Shown: positions 1 to 14,130, counted from the first letter of the stretch. The stretch: 64,000 nucleotides of DNA from Strix aluco (GCF_031877795.1 NC_133933.1:72420503-72484502); one strand, 5' to 3'. Notes: generated by a model from the letters alone, not told the origin. Numbers and translations: made by a program.

Positions 1-1966
1 ACATTTCATGGAGCATGTGTTGGATTATAGCACAGTGAGATGGGACACATATCTGCCTCTGTCTGATGAGGACACTTTATAATTACAGTGATGTAACTTC
101 TGGTGCCTGCCTGTGAGGGCAGGCATGGAGGCAGGCCAGCTGCGGGGTATGATACTGGATTATTGGATTACAGAGAAACAGCTGGCAGTTCCGGCTCTGG
201 CTGCCACAGCTGTAGATCAGCTTTGCAGGACAGTCACATTTTGGAGTTTGGGACACCACTGACTGAAGTTTAGGTTATATCATCATATATTCCCTGCCTA
301 CACTGATATTTTTTAAATGCTTGGTTTTATCCCCAGGGAGCATTTGGCCTTCTGTAACACAGCGTACTTCTGGAACAAGATGGTATTTGGTACTGGACAC
401 TGATTTATAAACTCTGAAGCCAGGACAAACTGGGAACCATCTCATCTGACCGTCTGAACAAAACAGAGCATTGCATTTCACCCATTTATTCCCACATTAA
501 GCCTAGTTATTTGGGAATTTGATTGGAAGACGTTTGAGTCAAATGCAGACCAAGAGCTAAAAACCCACTGGTTCTCTTGACATTTATTTCCATGGTTCAT
601 TCACCACTCCACCCCTGCGCTTAAAAAAAGGGTGCCTATTTTCTCACTTGAAAACTTGAAAAATTCCTCACCTGGTATTAACTGGTTCACATTGGTCCAT
701 ATTATGACTTTTTCTCTGCTGGCACAAAGGGCCATGTAGAAGCTGGTATCTTCTCCTAGTGTGGGCATGAGGACGACAAACTCAAGCCAAGGCGTACGTG
801 ATGCACAAGCCTCAGCGTGGCTCCTGTGAGACGAGTGGTGGAGGCACGGGCTGTCTGCCTCACCTGCTCACCCTTGTTGGGACCTGAGGGCCTGCCTGTC
901 CGTGTAATCACTCTGGCACCTCCACTGCATAAAGTGTAGCCATCCCTCACAACCCAGTGAAGACAGGAGTAAATGAGGATCTGAGGTGTTTGCCCATCAA
1001 GAAGCCACAACTCCTGAAGTCTCCACTCTGAGGTAAGCCTCAGGTGCAAGGCTTTATTTTCTTCTGGAAGTCAAGCCTGTGTTATGAATACCAGGCCAAA
1101 CTAAAATGCATATTGATTGCTGTGTTGCCTTCCTGGGAGTTGTATCATTAACATCATCAAAGCGCCAGCTATGACGTCCTGTGTTCCTCTGTCCTGCTGT
1201 AAACTTTGGGTTTCCCCATTTGTCTAACCCTATGGGGAATTTGAATTGGCTTATTATTTTAGGAAAACTGTATCTCCATTTCATTTTGTTAAAGTATCGC
1301 CCAGTTACTTTGGGACTACTATTAATGATTAATAACATTGTTTAAGCTGGCAAAAATGCTGAGAAAACCAGCAGCTCCTCCATTATTTGTTCTAAAGCAA
1401 ACCCAGTGATTGTCCCAAGTTGTCCCAGGTACCAGCAGCAGGAGCATCAGAGCTTGCAGACTCTGTTTCTGTCCTCTGGGAGCTGCAGGCAGCCACGCTG
1501 CAAGCTCTCCCTCAGTCTGCCATGGCTGCAAATCTTGCTGAGAAAGGAAGGGACAATTCCACCACTGTGCTGGAGCAAACATAGGCTGAGTCTGAGATCT
1601 GGCTGCATGGTCCATGTTGCTGTGAATCACCCTGTTTCTATGACTTTTGAGTCCTTGGGACTAAATGGAACCCCTCATTGTATTTTCCTCTAGAAGCTCA
1701 GTGCAGCAACTGAACCTTGAGGCTGAAGGATGTGCTTAGACAATAATTCTGTGTCTGCTCTCAGCATCCACCCTTAACTCAAAAGAGAGGTCTCAGACTA
1801 GGGTGGTCCTGCTGCTAAAACTATCATTCTTGGTTTATGCTGAGACAAGGCTATGTAGAGTAAGTACTTCAAGATTATCAAAATATGCCATTATTTCAAA
1901 GAGCACGGTGAGGTCAAACTGTACCAATATCACTTGTATACACACTCAGCTCTCTATCTATCTATC

Positions 1967-2005
<39 letters not shown>

Positions 2006-3504
2006 AATCAATCACACAGGTTGCTTCCTGGTTTCTTCTTCAACTGGGTCACCATGAAGTGTTACATGCTAGAGAATTCATCTTGGTTTTCTCACCCAAG
2101 CCTCTGTAAATGGATTATGACCTGTGTCATACAGTCACCCCAGACAGGATGACACCTGGGCGTTGATATACGACACAGACAGTGTTTACCTATCAGCACA
2201 AGCCCTGCAGCTGCAAAGCTCAAAAAGCATGGCCACAGCAAGGGATTCTTCTGCTTTATATCAAAAGCATTGACCCGTCAATACCATCTTCGCAAACAGA
2301 TTTCATTGTCTCTGGTCTTGGTGGGGCCAAGTAAGCTCTTTGTGCACCACACCTCACGCATTTTCTTCCCCTCCTCCACTTTTTTGTTACTCTCATGACA
2401 CTTCCCTTCTGTCTCCACTGTATAAACTTGCCATTGTTATTAATGCCTTGTGCCTTGTTCCTTCCTGCCTTGACTTTATAAGGCAAGAACAGAGGAGCAG
2501 CCCCCTTGGAAAGAAATAAATGTTATTACTATGAGGGGATAAAAACCCCACTGCTCCAGGTCTGTAGGCTGCAACATTGCCATTGTGTTTAAGAGAGCCA
2601 GGAGAGGCAGCTAAAGTCCTTAAACTACCCATATCACATGAACTATAAAACCTGGTAAAGTGTGCCAGGGAGCCCTGAATATCTTGGACAGACGATCCTC
2701 TTACAACAATAAATTGCTTCTCTGAGCTCATTGTGCTTGCAGGCGACAGGTATGCATGCAGTCCCATGATTTAACGCAGGCCTTATGTGTGTAAGCCTGG
2801 TGTCAGAGGAGAGCTATATTCACCGGAAATTGTGCTAGTATCTGGCATATCTGATTGCCTGCGTAGGAAAAAGCAGAGGTTTCCCTCCTGTGAACTGCGG
2901 TAAGGTACATGTGGCCCCATGTATCAGACTGACTGGATCCGGAAAGGGATCTTGGAGCACAGGACAATGCGGACAAGATGCCAAAAAGACATTAACATAC
3001 TGTGAAACAGAGAAAGTAGGAAATTTAATATTTGTTCTGTTGAAGAAGATGTTATGATAGCTCAGATGTATGCTTTGGCTATGTTGTGTCATTGTGACAG
3101 ACATATTACATTAATGTTGAAACTTACTTTATTTTTAAAAAGACAGAAAAGCTGCCAAGAAGGCTAGTGTCTCTATACCTTATTGAAGCAGGAGATAATA
3201 CTTGGTGCAGGGATGAGCAGAATCACTAGTTTCTGCTAAAGCAGCCCGGGTTATGGCTTCGTGGACCTTTATTCTGCAGTAATGCTTGTTGAAGTGGCCC
3301 CTTCTTCCTTCTCACCTTGGCGTCTTGTTTCTACACCGCACTTCCCTACTTTGTTGTACCTGGCACAACTGCTTGTATAGTCATGTACTAGAGCTAGATC
3401 AGAGAACTTATCTGTCTGAAAGTCAATTTGCATTTCCTTGGCTGTGCTGCTTTTCAGTCAAACCAAAACATCGATTCGATTCATGATCTGGACACACAAA
3501 CCAG
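1..3504. other. Non-coding stretch, left edge
   Basis: No open frame here has recognisable protein similarity, and those present are short and lack splice or family signals. The stretch holds an ATCT microsatellite near 1,951-2,012 and a region at about 2,400-2,760 with TATA-like and AATAAA-like elements that may be an old LTR (listed in findings). By vertebrate synteny the next gene to the left should be KIAA0408/SOGA3, but I see none of its coding sequence, so this is most simply intergenic DNA. Confidence 0.6.
1951..2012. repeat. (ATCT)n tetranucleotide microsatellite
   Basis: A run of ATCT units, interrupted once by a single ATC near 1,965 and ending in two ATCA-like units. It is a simple sequence repeat and probably length-polymorphic. 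Confidence 0.95.
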
Positions 3505-3912
3505 AGGTAGGACAGGCTGAGAGAGTTGGGGTTGTTCAGCCTGGAGAAGTGAAGGTGCCAGGCAGACCTTATAGTGGCCTTCCAGTACTTAAAAGGGGCC
3601 TACAGAAAGGATGGGGAGGGACTCTTTATTAGGGAACATAAGGATAGGACAAGCAGTAATGGTTTTAAACTGAAAGAGCGTGGGTTTAGATTAGATGTAA
3701 GGAAGAAATTCTTTCCTGTGAGGGAGGTGAGACACTGGAACAGGTTGCCCAGAGAAGTTGTGGCTGCCCCCTCCCTGGCAGTGTTGAAGACCAGGTTGGA
3801 TGGGACTTTGAGCTACCAGATCTAGTGGAAGGTGTCCCTGCCCCTGTCAGGGCAGTTGGAATTAGATGATCTTTAAAGGTCCCTTCCAACCCAAACCATT
3901 CTATTATTCTAC
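3505..3912 (+). repeat. CR1 LINE 3' fragment, + orientation
   Basis: A 5'-truncated CR1 retrotransposon covering the end of the reverse-transcriptase frame and the 3' UTR. Residual coding can be read at 3,574-3,825, including an LPREVVAAPSLAVLKTRLDG-like C-terminus typical of CR1 ORF2. The 3' UTR follows with its GATGATCTTTAAAGGTCCCTTCCAACCC-type motif (about 3,866-3,895) and ends in an ATTCTATTATTCTA-type short repeat. The frame upstream is broken, so the copy is dead. CR1 elements are usually 5'-truncated and make no target-site duplication. Confidence 0.93.
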
Positions 3913-6900
3913 AATTCCCCTTCTTTACAGGTTGCCTGGTCCATTCTTGCTGCTTACCTACTCTCACAGAGCCAAACACTGCAAGGAGAAATCCCTGGAG
4001 GCTGTGGGCATTGTCCCTCTACCAGACTGCAGGACAACAGCTGCAGGGGCTGCTGCCAAGGGTGTCAACCTGAAAGAAACCTCTCACAGTGAAACTCCTT
4101 ACCTGTAAAATGGAGAGGGTGGTGCTTGGCCACCAGAATTTCCCAGAACCTACAGCTCTGTTAGAAGTAGGCAAACTCTAATATGCACTTACCCTTACCT
4201 ACTCAATGACTTTTCATTTCCAAGGAATTTTGCCAGTTTAAATTTCCAAACATAAGTCAAATAATTATGTGAGGATATAAATTTTTAAGTTCATTTTTAG
4301 TCGTTCTTTAGCAATCTCAAAAATGTGATCCAAATTATCATAATGACTCCAAAGAATCTAGGTAACAAGCACAATGTATGTGTGAGCATCACATTTATTA
4401 CTGTGATTTTTGGCCTGAAAATTAGTTTTACAGGATTATGCTGTCTGCATATCAGTCACTCCCCTTACAGTTTCTGAATCCTTTGCTTTATGTCAGCCAA
4501 GTCTGACAGAGGTTTCCAGATCTCAAAGGTATTCAGATTCCTGAAAGTTTCATGTAAATCACCTCAGAGGACTCAAATGGGAAAGTTAAGCAAAACAGCC
4601 ATCAATCCCTCTTTCTGGCAGCGGTCACCTAGTGCACTGGCAGCCAGCCAGCACACATGCTGGGGTGTGCTGCCTCTGCCTTGGGGTGCCCTATGGGGAA
4701 CACTGGGCTCTTGCAAAGGAGCTAGATGAGCCACCAGGCAGGCACAAATCTGTAGGAAAGTACATCTTGTTTTTCTTGCTCACAGGAAAATCTGTCCAGT
4801 CAGTCCCAATACTGAGTCTCATGGACTTGGAGTGCAGAAGGTAATGCACAGGTCTTGCTGTGGTCTGTTGCCTTTTCTCACTTTACAGCCTTAAATATAC
4901 ATTACAATTTAGTAAATTAAGATGGAATTTCAGTGCTGTTTGAAACAGTATTGATTCCACTTAAAAAGCAATGTGGCAGAGTAGAGGCACGGTAGTATAT
5001 AAGGGACCTGAAAAGTCCCAGGTTATGTGGTGGCAAGGCATGGTAGGAAGAGGAATGAGCTCACATGGCAGCTAATGCAGAGGAAATTTTGGAGAATCAC
5101 TTCTCGTGTTTTCTACTTCTTATTTGTCCGGTTTGACAAAAAAGAATCAGGAAAAAAAAGTCTTTTGAAATAAATGTTCCTAGGCCAATAAACCCTCCTT
5201 CCATCTTTTAGTGTGGAAGAGCTTATTCACATTAGTAACTTGTATTGACAAAGGCTTTACAAGCTATAGCAGGACAGATTTCTAATTATAACATGGAAAA
5301 AGCCTTTATCTCTGCTGAGAAACCTTTGTGAGCAGCAGTGGCTCAGCTCCTGGTTCTGAATGAGTCCAGGCCGTAGCTGAAGCCGGGCACCACTGCGAGG
5401 ATCCACCAGTCAGCTGCACCAGAGCCCACCAGGAGATGGGATTGGTCAGCTACCACAGCATTTTTGGTGGAACAGTTTTTCCACCTTTCCCTCAAAGACC
5501 TGTACCACATGCAGTGGTACATTTCAGGCAGTGCTTTGGCCTCTCTTCTATTTGGTAAGTATGTGTTGCTGTAGCTGTTTGACAAATGGCTGTGATACAT
5601 TAGAGGGCAATAGAGGAAGAGACTAAAGTGCTGTGGGAGCAGCATAAATACATGTGAGTGCTCCTGCTACTTACAGGGGTCTCTGCCCCTGCTGTGTGAC
5701 CCGGCACATGACAGACAAAGACCCTCTTAGGCACTGGATCATGACAGATTTCCTGGTTCACTTTTTTCCTGGGTGTCCCATCCTCCCTCAATAACATTTA
5801 GAGCACAGCAGCTGCTCTGAGGCTCCCAAACAGTCACAGACAGGTTGGGTGCCAGGTCTCCGGGCAGGATTTTAACCACCTATGGCTTGAGATGAGGGTA
5901 ATTCCCCATCTTTGTGCCAAGTCTGTAGAAAGATTAATTTCTGTTATTTTTGTTTGCAGTTGTTTTTTTTTAATGATGCCATTATGCACCCTACCCATCT
6001 CTTCCTGCTTGGGTGAGGAAATAGCACATGGAATACTGCACAGCAGGCCTGGTTAGAAGCTGTTAAAATATATATGGCCACAAATGTCTGATCACATTTG
6101 ATGAATAATAATATCAATACCTAGTGTTACAAAACACTCTATAAAGGATATCTCTCTAGCCATCCACCATTCTGCAGAAGGGGAAGGGAAAGTAAATGGA
6201 AAAGTGGGAGGCTCCCCTTGTCAGTGTCTGTTGTCTTCACCAATAGGGAATGTTTGCTCGCTTTCAGCAGAGATATTAGCTCAACCCCATGGGCAGAGCA
6301 TCCCCCGCTGCCAGCTCACATAGCTCCGCTGCCTTCCTGTGAAACTGCACCAAGATCTGTGCTCAGCACTGCACCAGCATGCACGCACACATGTGGGTCA
6401 GCTACCCTCCGAGCTGAGCAACCCAGCCTCCCAGTAGAGCCTGGCTGAGTGTGGAGGGAAAAACAACACAAAACCTAAACACCTTTGGAAATGGACATGG
6501 TACCTCATCACCAGCTTTATAGGGATAGAAAAATAAATTTGTCTGCATTGCATAAATTATTAATTGTGATTTATTCACTTGATTCCACAGTTAAAAGCTT
6601 GTAAAATTTGTTTTCTTGGTATATTACCAGGAAGTACATGTTGTTTAAGCACTAGAAAGAAAGGCATTCTGTGAAAATTCAGGGTTTTTGTTAATATTTT
6701 AAATCCTATTTTATTCACAGGTGAAGTAAAAAGGCAGTAAAGAGAGATGATAAAACTGACAAAGTAAGTGATCTTAAATTTCTTTATGCCATTTCTTGTC
6801 AGGGTAGGCTGGTCATATTTTCAGATGCATTCCGCAGCAGCATCCTGAAATAAAGCTGTTTGAATGTACAACCAGATTATGCACAACTGACGCAAGCAGG

Positions 6901-9900
6901 AGCAGCCCTTCCTCAGGGACACAGATCATACAAATTTATGCTCAGGCTGACTCCAGCCTGCCGTCCCCTGGTTACCTTTGATAGTTCAGGGATTTTGCAC
7001 CTCTGTTATTTTAGGCCAGCTGGCAACATGTATCTATCTAGATCAACTTAAGTAAAATAAAGTTCGACTGCACTGCTAGTGAAAACATAGTGAGAATGAT
7101 AAGCTAACTCACAGATATTCATATGCCTGTGTTATTCATGTTAGGTGTTATTTTAGGCTTAAACTATTTATTTAAAAAGACCCAAAACAGTTAATTGATA
7201 TTTTGAATGTTGTTTGTCCAGTTGTCATTTGTTGACAGGGAGAAATAGGTCAGCACAGGAAGCACCAGTAACACAACAGCAATCTTGAGAGGTTTATTTT
7301 GCTTCCAAATCTCTCTGCATGTGGTTTATCTTTGAATTAAACCACAAAAGCAGTAAATTTTAGCACTGTAAAAAGAGTGATGGGTTAGAACATTAGACCT
7401 GTATGAGATTATGCTTTCAATGGAGGAAAAGTGCAGGGCGTGGTTAATCTTTAAAAGTTTTAAGAACACTAGATATTGAAGGTTTTTTTCTGTGAAAAAC
7501 AAACAAACAAAACACAAACCTAGCATTTTACAATATTAAAAAATACTAACATATAGGTATAAATGAATTTATTCCTAAATTAATTACTTCAGAGACATGA
7601 TCATAGCCATTAACCGTTCCTTAATACTATTAAAATATCTCAATTTAATACCATGAAATCTCTGGTGATAGTCAGAAGTTTCTTTTTATTAATTACCTCT
7701 TTTACAATTACAGTATTTTTACATGCTTTGTGTTTCTATTGAATGTGGTCTATTACAAGATAAGCTCTAAGCTGGTCAGCTTTCCCATGTAAAGTCCAGT
7801 AGCCCGGGTGAAACTGGGGTCATAGGACTCAGCAGGCCTCAACCCAGCTGAGAACCTCATTATCCATCTTTTGAAATATTTCAGCTGTGGAAGCGATACA
7901 CTTACATAATGCATACTTCGACAAATAAACCCATCTCTGCTTTTAAAGAGGAATTCTCTGCAGCTCCGGCCACCACTTAATTCTCACAATTTCCTCTTTC
8001 TCTGTAAAGTGTGAACTAGAAAAATATGATGAGCAAAAAATAGCGATGACCAGAAAAGACAGAAGAGAACTGATTAAAAGGCAGATGAAAGCAAGGAATA
8101 ATGCTACCTTAAAAATATTCCAGTTCTTCTCAGTTAGCAACAATCCTCACATCACATCACAGAATTTTCCATTTCACATGGAACCACTTGCTATTTCTTC
8201 ACTTGAAAAGGGGAACTAGAAACATGTATTAAACAAAACCAATGTCAATATAGCATTTCTGTGAGCAGCAACCTCAGGAGCTGGGGCCAGGGAGCTGGCA
8301 GGCAGTGTGCCAGCCCCACCGATGCCTGCCCCAGCCACAGGACTTGCTCCCCCACCACCGCACGGCCCCCACACACGATGGATGACCCTCTGGCATAGCA
8401 GGTACAGGGGCTTCTCCTCAATGGCTGGATTTCATGGGATCGGTCCTGAATCGAGAGCTTGTCTCTGCTTTAGCTGCAGAGATGTGGCTGCTCTGTAGAT
8501 GAAGACCTTATGAAGAATGACTGTTGTCTGCCGCAGTGTGTTCACCCGCGCTTCATGGAAATGCGGCAATGCTGCTGGGAAAGACTGAAATCTTCAGCCA
8601 GATCTACATAGTTTCTTGCAGATGGACATCCTGCATAGGTATCTAGGCATAAAAGTGCCAACATCTACCACAATTTCACGTTACAGCTACTGATAATAAC
8701 TGGAACTGCGCTTCTAAAATCGCTAATACACTGTGAGACAAGAAGGAATGCAGTCTGGCAGGCCAAACTCCATCAGGAGCAGACCTGATTCAACCAAGTG
8801 CTTATGTGTCACTGAAATCAATGGAACTATTTAGGGGCTTAATTGCTTTCCTGAATCCAGGCCAAAGAGACAAAAAGCAAGATGGTTAATCTGCAAGGCT
8901 CGGATATGTATATATCTTTAGTCTGGAACCCTTAGATCCTTTATCAATATTATGATTCTCCCTAATAATTCACAGTGGTTTAGAAAAGTTTCAAAGGAAA
9001 CACATGCCTTACTCTCTGGCCCTGATTTAGCAAACATTTTGGTGTCTGTGTAACATTATTCATGCAGATAGTGCCATTTTCTTAAGAACAGAAAGACACA
9101 AGTGAAGTGTCACAAGAGGCTGTTTTCTCAGGTCAGAGCTGTATTTTAATATCTACAGCACTTAAGCATTCCTACCAAGGTTATACAACTGTTAGAGACA
9201 TCTGGACCTAATACCGAAATGTTCCCTATTGCGATCGGCGTGCGGGTGAATATTCTTGTGCCAGAATATTTATTTTTGGTTCTCTTTTAAAAGAAATAAC
9301 AATAAGTTCAGGGACTTATAATTTTTTTTCAGTTGTTTTTCTTTCAATGGTAAACACACCTCAGACAAATAAAAATTAACAATTCCAATACCAATGTTGA
9401 AATAATGCTTTTACTCACTGGTTAGTCAGAGACCATACAGAATGGCTGCATTTGCCCTAATTAATGTCCCGTTTTTAGGAGAGGCTTTAATTAACAGCTG
9501 ACATTTAAGCAGCACTACAATGTGCTGTGCAATTATCACCTGGCCTACTTCTGTGTGATTCAGGTGCTCTTGGAGAAAAAGGCCCGATGCCTTTTTTTCC
9601 TGAAAGTTTTGCAGAACAGAGTGGCAACAGAGAACTAAGGAAGACGGAGGAAACACAGTTGGATCTTCAAAGAGATTTAGAGTGGAGTTTTCCAGTACAA
9701 TTAGCCTGACCCAGTGACTGGCAGCCCCCTCAAAAGACGGGCACCCGCTCATGCATCTCTCAGCTTTGCCCTGGGCGACGTATTTCTAACCCACTGCTCC
9801 TCAAACTGGCAATGCCCTGACTGCCACAGGGAGAGTCAGGAAGAGTAATACAACCAAGCCCATTTGATAGCTCAGTGCTGCTGAAACGGGGTGGCCTTCC

Positions 9901-12900
9901 TCCTACAGTTTCTCCATCTTCTTTCCCCTGTTTTGTGTCCCTGAGGCTCACCTGGTGGCAAGCCAGGCTGCTTCAGTTCCTTAGTCCTGCAATCAAAACA
10001 AAAACTAGTTGTTGTGCTAAAGCAGTTTCCTGCCAGTTCAGTGAGCTCAACTGGCTCACTGTGCAGTCACCCTTGGTCCCAGCTCCCAGGAAGGAGGAGG
10101 AAGAAGTGTGGGACCACCACACATCAGTGGAGATGAGCTAGTATTTTAAGCTGTACTGTAAATTGAGTAGTCTTGTGAAATCAGATCTTATCTTGTGTAG
10201 GAAGGTACACCACATACTTTTGTACTGTATACATTTCCTGCCAGAAAATTAATGTCTAATCAAATGACAGTGGGAGCACTGGCAGAGGCCTGCTGGCCCT
10301 TTTGGCTGGACTGAACCCACTCTTCCAGTGGTGAGCTGTAACCAGACGGAGGACTTTTTGCAGAGCAAGAACATGCTTTACCCTATGTGTTCAAACTGCT
10401 GTATATGGCATGCAATAACTTAAGTAGCTATTAATGTTTAAATACATCAATATTTGCTGGGTCACTGAGAGCTTGAGCAAACACAAAGCTGTGTCCACGC
10501 TGAACCTCTTTCCTGCTCTCTGGCCCGATGAATATTTCATTATGCCAAGTGAAACAGCTTTTGGCATGGGGGCCTGGGCTCCTTTCCCTCAGCTTCCCCA
10601 GAATATACTGCAGCCTGCAGATCAGATCACCTTCCCCAGAGAAGCGAGCTGGTTTACTTGGGCAGAAGAGGGCATTCAGCCTGGCTGGGTGACACTTCCT
10701 GTGCCGTGCTACAGAGGCAGGTGTTGCTTTGCCTCTTCTTCCAGTCATGTCTTGGTGGAGCCCGGGGTCAGCTCTGTTGGTTCTCACCAGGCCCATAGCA
10801 GGAGACCCTTAAATGACATGGGCAGAGAACATAAAATCAACACATTGTGGCAGGACAGGTATGGAGCTACCTGGGAAGAGCTGAGCCCTTTGCAGACATG
10901 TCCAGTGACCAAATACTGAGTGGGAAATAACCCCAGTCTCATGTGCTGGCGCTTTGATTCATGAGGCGGGCAGGCTGACATACAAGTGCCTGATAAGGCT
11001 GCAGTCCTGAGGTATGCGTGGTGACTGGCCTGTCCCCAGCCAGCCCCTGCCTAACAAAATCAAACCAAATTTAACTTGGCATGCAGGGCTGTGTTTAGAA
11101 AGCTGCAGCAGCTCATGGGTATTTCAGATATCCGCAGTGGGGACAGGAGAGGCAGCTGGGGTGGTAGTCTTGTTAGCTAAACTGATAGAAATTGTCTCTT
11201 CCCAGGAATCACAGCTGCCAGGCACCAATGGGATTTGGGACCCTCCAGGGTTAGGCTGTGAGAAGAAACTGAATATCATGATTTTGGATCCAGAAGTCTG
11301 AATTTTGGAAAGATTTTGGAAATTTAGAAATAGAATGCAGGTATCCATGTCCTTTTTGTGGATCACGTCTTTGGAATATGCATTAGGCTGGCCATCCTTT
11401 AGCCTGTTACACTTCCACACAGAGTTGATGATATTTGCCTCCTAAAAATTACAGTTAAGGGACCCTTTATGAACTGACTGTGGGGTTATGTGTCAGTTAG
11501 TTTCCAATAATTCCTGAGATCTAAACCCAGATCTGTCATCGGTTTGTTCCATGTCACTGAAAGGAGTTTGTAAAAATAGCACCAGGGAGCTCTGTCTCTA
11601 TTGGAATTCAATATTTCAGTCTGGCACGCTTGGATCCGAGAGTGAAGCGTTGCTCTTTTAGCCAGTACACCATCACCGGCTTCTTGGTCAGTGATAGGGA
11701 ATGGGAACATACTAAATCACTCAGGTGGTGACCTGACTCTCCTAGGGCAGTAGTGCTTTAGCAATGCAAGAAGAAAGTGTTATTGACATCAGTGGGATTA
11801 TTCCCATGAATATGAATAAGAAACTTTGCAGGATTGTGCATTTTTTTTTTCTTTTTTTTTTCTTTTTTTTCCCTTCTTATTGTACAGTCAAACATGCAGG
11901 GACTAGTGTCACCACCCTGCTGGAAACTACAACTTGTAAGGGATCTTTAGTGTCTGTTTTCAAAGAGGATCCCATGCATCTGTTCACTTTCCTACAGTCC
12001 TTATTCTGCTCTCTGAGTATATCCTATTCTAATCATCATGTCACGTATGATACAATGCAACAAAAAAAAAGTGAGGCAAACTGTTGTTTATGGAACTGCA
12101 GGTCAGGTTTGTGCTACTTTCGCTAAGTGCTGCTAGGTGGCAATATGTTACCTAGAAAACCAGGAGCTTCCAACCACCATCAGTCTGCTCGGCTTCCGAC
12201 CTAGCTGGGACCTGTCAGGGCATTGCTCTGCACAGAAAGGGGACAAGGCCTTGGAGCAGGACCTGGTGAGAGCTGCTTCACTCACACAGATTTCTAACTC
12301 GGTAATGAGGTTTTCTGGAAACAAATGCAGGACCGAGTCCTAATGGAAAAATCTCTCCTCTGTGAACCCAAGAGGAAAAATAAAAGGCAGTCCTGCCTGT
12401 TCAATATTTCTGTTTATACTGAGAGCATTGTAACAAGGGAATGAATCCTTCTCTTGTGTAAAGATAGTACCAGCTGGGACTACAATATTTCATATTCTCA
12501 CAGGATTCTCTTAACAATACAAAATTGAAAATATCTGTTCAGAGTGCAAAGATTTTGTTTTTCCAAATGTATGATTAATTGAAATCCTCTACATGTTCAA
12601 CCATAATATTTAATCAACTAGTCCAACTTCAGGAGATTTGTATTGACAGTTCGGTTGAAAAACAGCTTTAATAAAGGTGGATAAGATGTATTTCCAGATA
12701 TATCTTTCAGACACGCTACAAGTACTTAAAATTGAGTCATCTTATGTATGTGTATTAACAAGGACTGCAATAAAGACTGGCTCATATTTGCATACTGCTT
12801 TGAATATACAAAGTGATCTGCATTGAAACAAGCATTTATTTCCCTTGATCTGGCTCCTGGTGTGGCAGCACATATTCTTCCAGGCAGTGAAACACACAGC

Positions 12901-13600
12901 CAGGGGAAGGGCAGAGAGGGCAGGGCTGTGTGTGATGGTGCCAGTTTATGCCAGCTGTAAATTTACACAAAATTACAGTTTAAGGATTACTCCCTTTTGA
13001 TGCAGGGAGAGTTTGCAGCTGGCGCAGCATGTTGGCCCCAGCTGCCAGAGCGTGGGTGCAGGTGAGCAGCACCTGAAGCTGGGGAGGCAGTGGTCAGGCA
13101 CACACCTGCTGGAAAGGACTCACACTTGGGCTGACAGATAAAATAGATATATGTGAACGTGGGGAGCCTAAGTCTCTCCCTGGGGCAGCAGGGGTAGGGC
13201 ATTAATGCCTCTCTTCCTGACAGTATGACACCGGGGAGAGCAAGTGGGTTGGGAGGTCAGGGACCAGCTGCTTTGTTCCAGGCTGAAGGATTCACATCCT
13301 AACTCGAGTGACCTGAGGCGAGATGTTGTTCTGGTATGGCAGATAAATTAGCGTCTTTAATTATACTGGCTTGGATAGAAATCTTGGGCTTGCTTTTTAA
13401 TGATGCAGGCTACTGGTGCAGGAAACAGAAATAATAATGACCTGCTTCTGTGGTATTTAGCAACCTTGGAGCTAACGCGAGTCTTCTGCAGCAAAACTGC
13501 TTAAATTTGGACAGTTTTCAGTGCCTGGGGTTACCCATAAGTGGATGTGGCATAGAGCCATGGTCACTGCTTCCCTGCTGCGGCTTAGACCAGCCAGCCG
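3913..13600. other. Non-coding intergenic stretch upstream of ECHDC1
   Basis: Nearly 10 kb with no supportable gene. The longest open frame (10,434-10,919, 161 codons) is overlapped on the other strand by one of 121 codons, lacks any recognised domain and looks like chance. A poly-T tract with single C interruptions lies at 11,841-11,879. Some AT-rich parts, for example 6,540-6,700, look like possible conserved non-coding DNA, but this cannot be judged without an alignment. Confidence 0.6.
11841..11879. repeat. Poly-T / polypyrimidine tract
   Basis: Three runs of 8-10 T separated by single C residues, then CCC. This is low-complexity sequence. No recognisable retrotransposon body adjoins it, so it is not clearly a retroposon tail. 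Confidence 0.9.
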
Positions 13601-14130
13601 CCAGACCCAAGTCAGCCTCGGGCTCGCAGAGGCCCAATATTCTCTTTAATGACCTGCGCTTCGCCCCGGGGTCTGCCCCGGTACCCGCTGCTCCCGCGGC
13701 AGGGCGGCTGCAGGCTCGGCCTAGAGGCCTCGGCCCGGCCCAGCGCGGCGGCGGTTCCCGGCGGGGCCGCTTTCACCGCAGCACCGCCTGCCGGACCGGC
13801 GACGGGAAGGGGAGCGGCGGGGCCAGGTCAGTGCCCGGCCGCGGGCCTCCGCTTCCCCCCGGCCGGCTCGGGGCCTGCGGCGCTCGGGGGCTGCCCTTGG
13901 TGGCTCGCCGGCACCGCGGCGGGAGGGCGAAGAGGGCCTCTGCGGCGGGGTGGCGGCCGCTGAGGCGGCTCGGGGCCTCCGCGGAGCCTTGGGGCTTGCG
14001 GTGGCCGAGGGGCAGGGTCGGGCCTGGGCTTCGGGCCGAGGAGCGGGCCCGGGTCCGGCGGCGGCACCTGCCGCCGCGGCGGACGGGAGGCGCGGCCCGG
14101 TCGCTGTGGGGCCGCTGGGTGTCTGGGACA
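13600..14130 (+). promoter_or_regulatory. CpG island, probable ECHDC1 promoter
   Basis: A sharp switch from AT-rich surroundings to a G+C-rich, CpG-dense block of about 500 bp, unique in the window. Avian housekeeping promoters typically look like this, and I see no well-placed TATA box. It lies about 7.5 kb upstream of the first coding exon of ECHDC1 on the same strand. A good splice donor (CCAG then GTCAGT, GT at 13,827) lies inside it. The long open frames on both strands here (for example 13,450-14,271) arise because G+C-rich DNA has few stop codons and are not taken as genes. Confidence 0.82.
13700..13826 (+). other. ECHDC1: Candidate ECHDC1 untranslated first exon
   Basis: The 3' limit is inferred from the donor at 13,827 (GGCCAG followed by GTCAGT). 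The 5' limit is arbitrary because a TATA-less CpG promoter gives no single start site in the sequence. It would join the acceptor at 21,367, two bases before the ECHDC1 ATG, so translation would begin in exon 2. Other donors and alternative first exons are possible. Confidence 0.45.

Noticed and set aside
10434..10919. 161-codon open frame on + with a 121-codon frame opposite
   Set aside because: No recognised domain, no splice signals tying it to a gene, and no sign of retroposition; consistent with chance in a locally G+C-richer patch.
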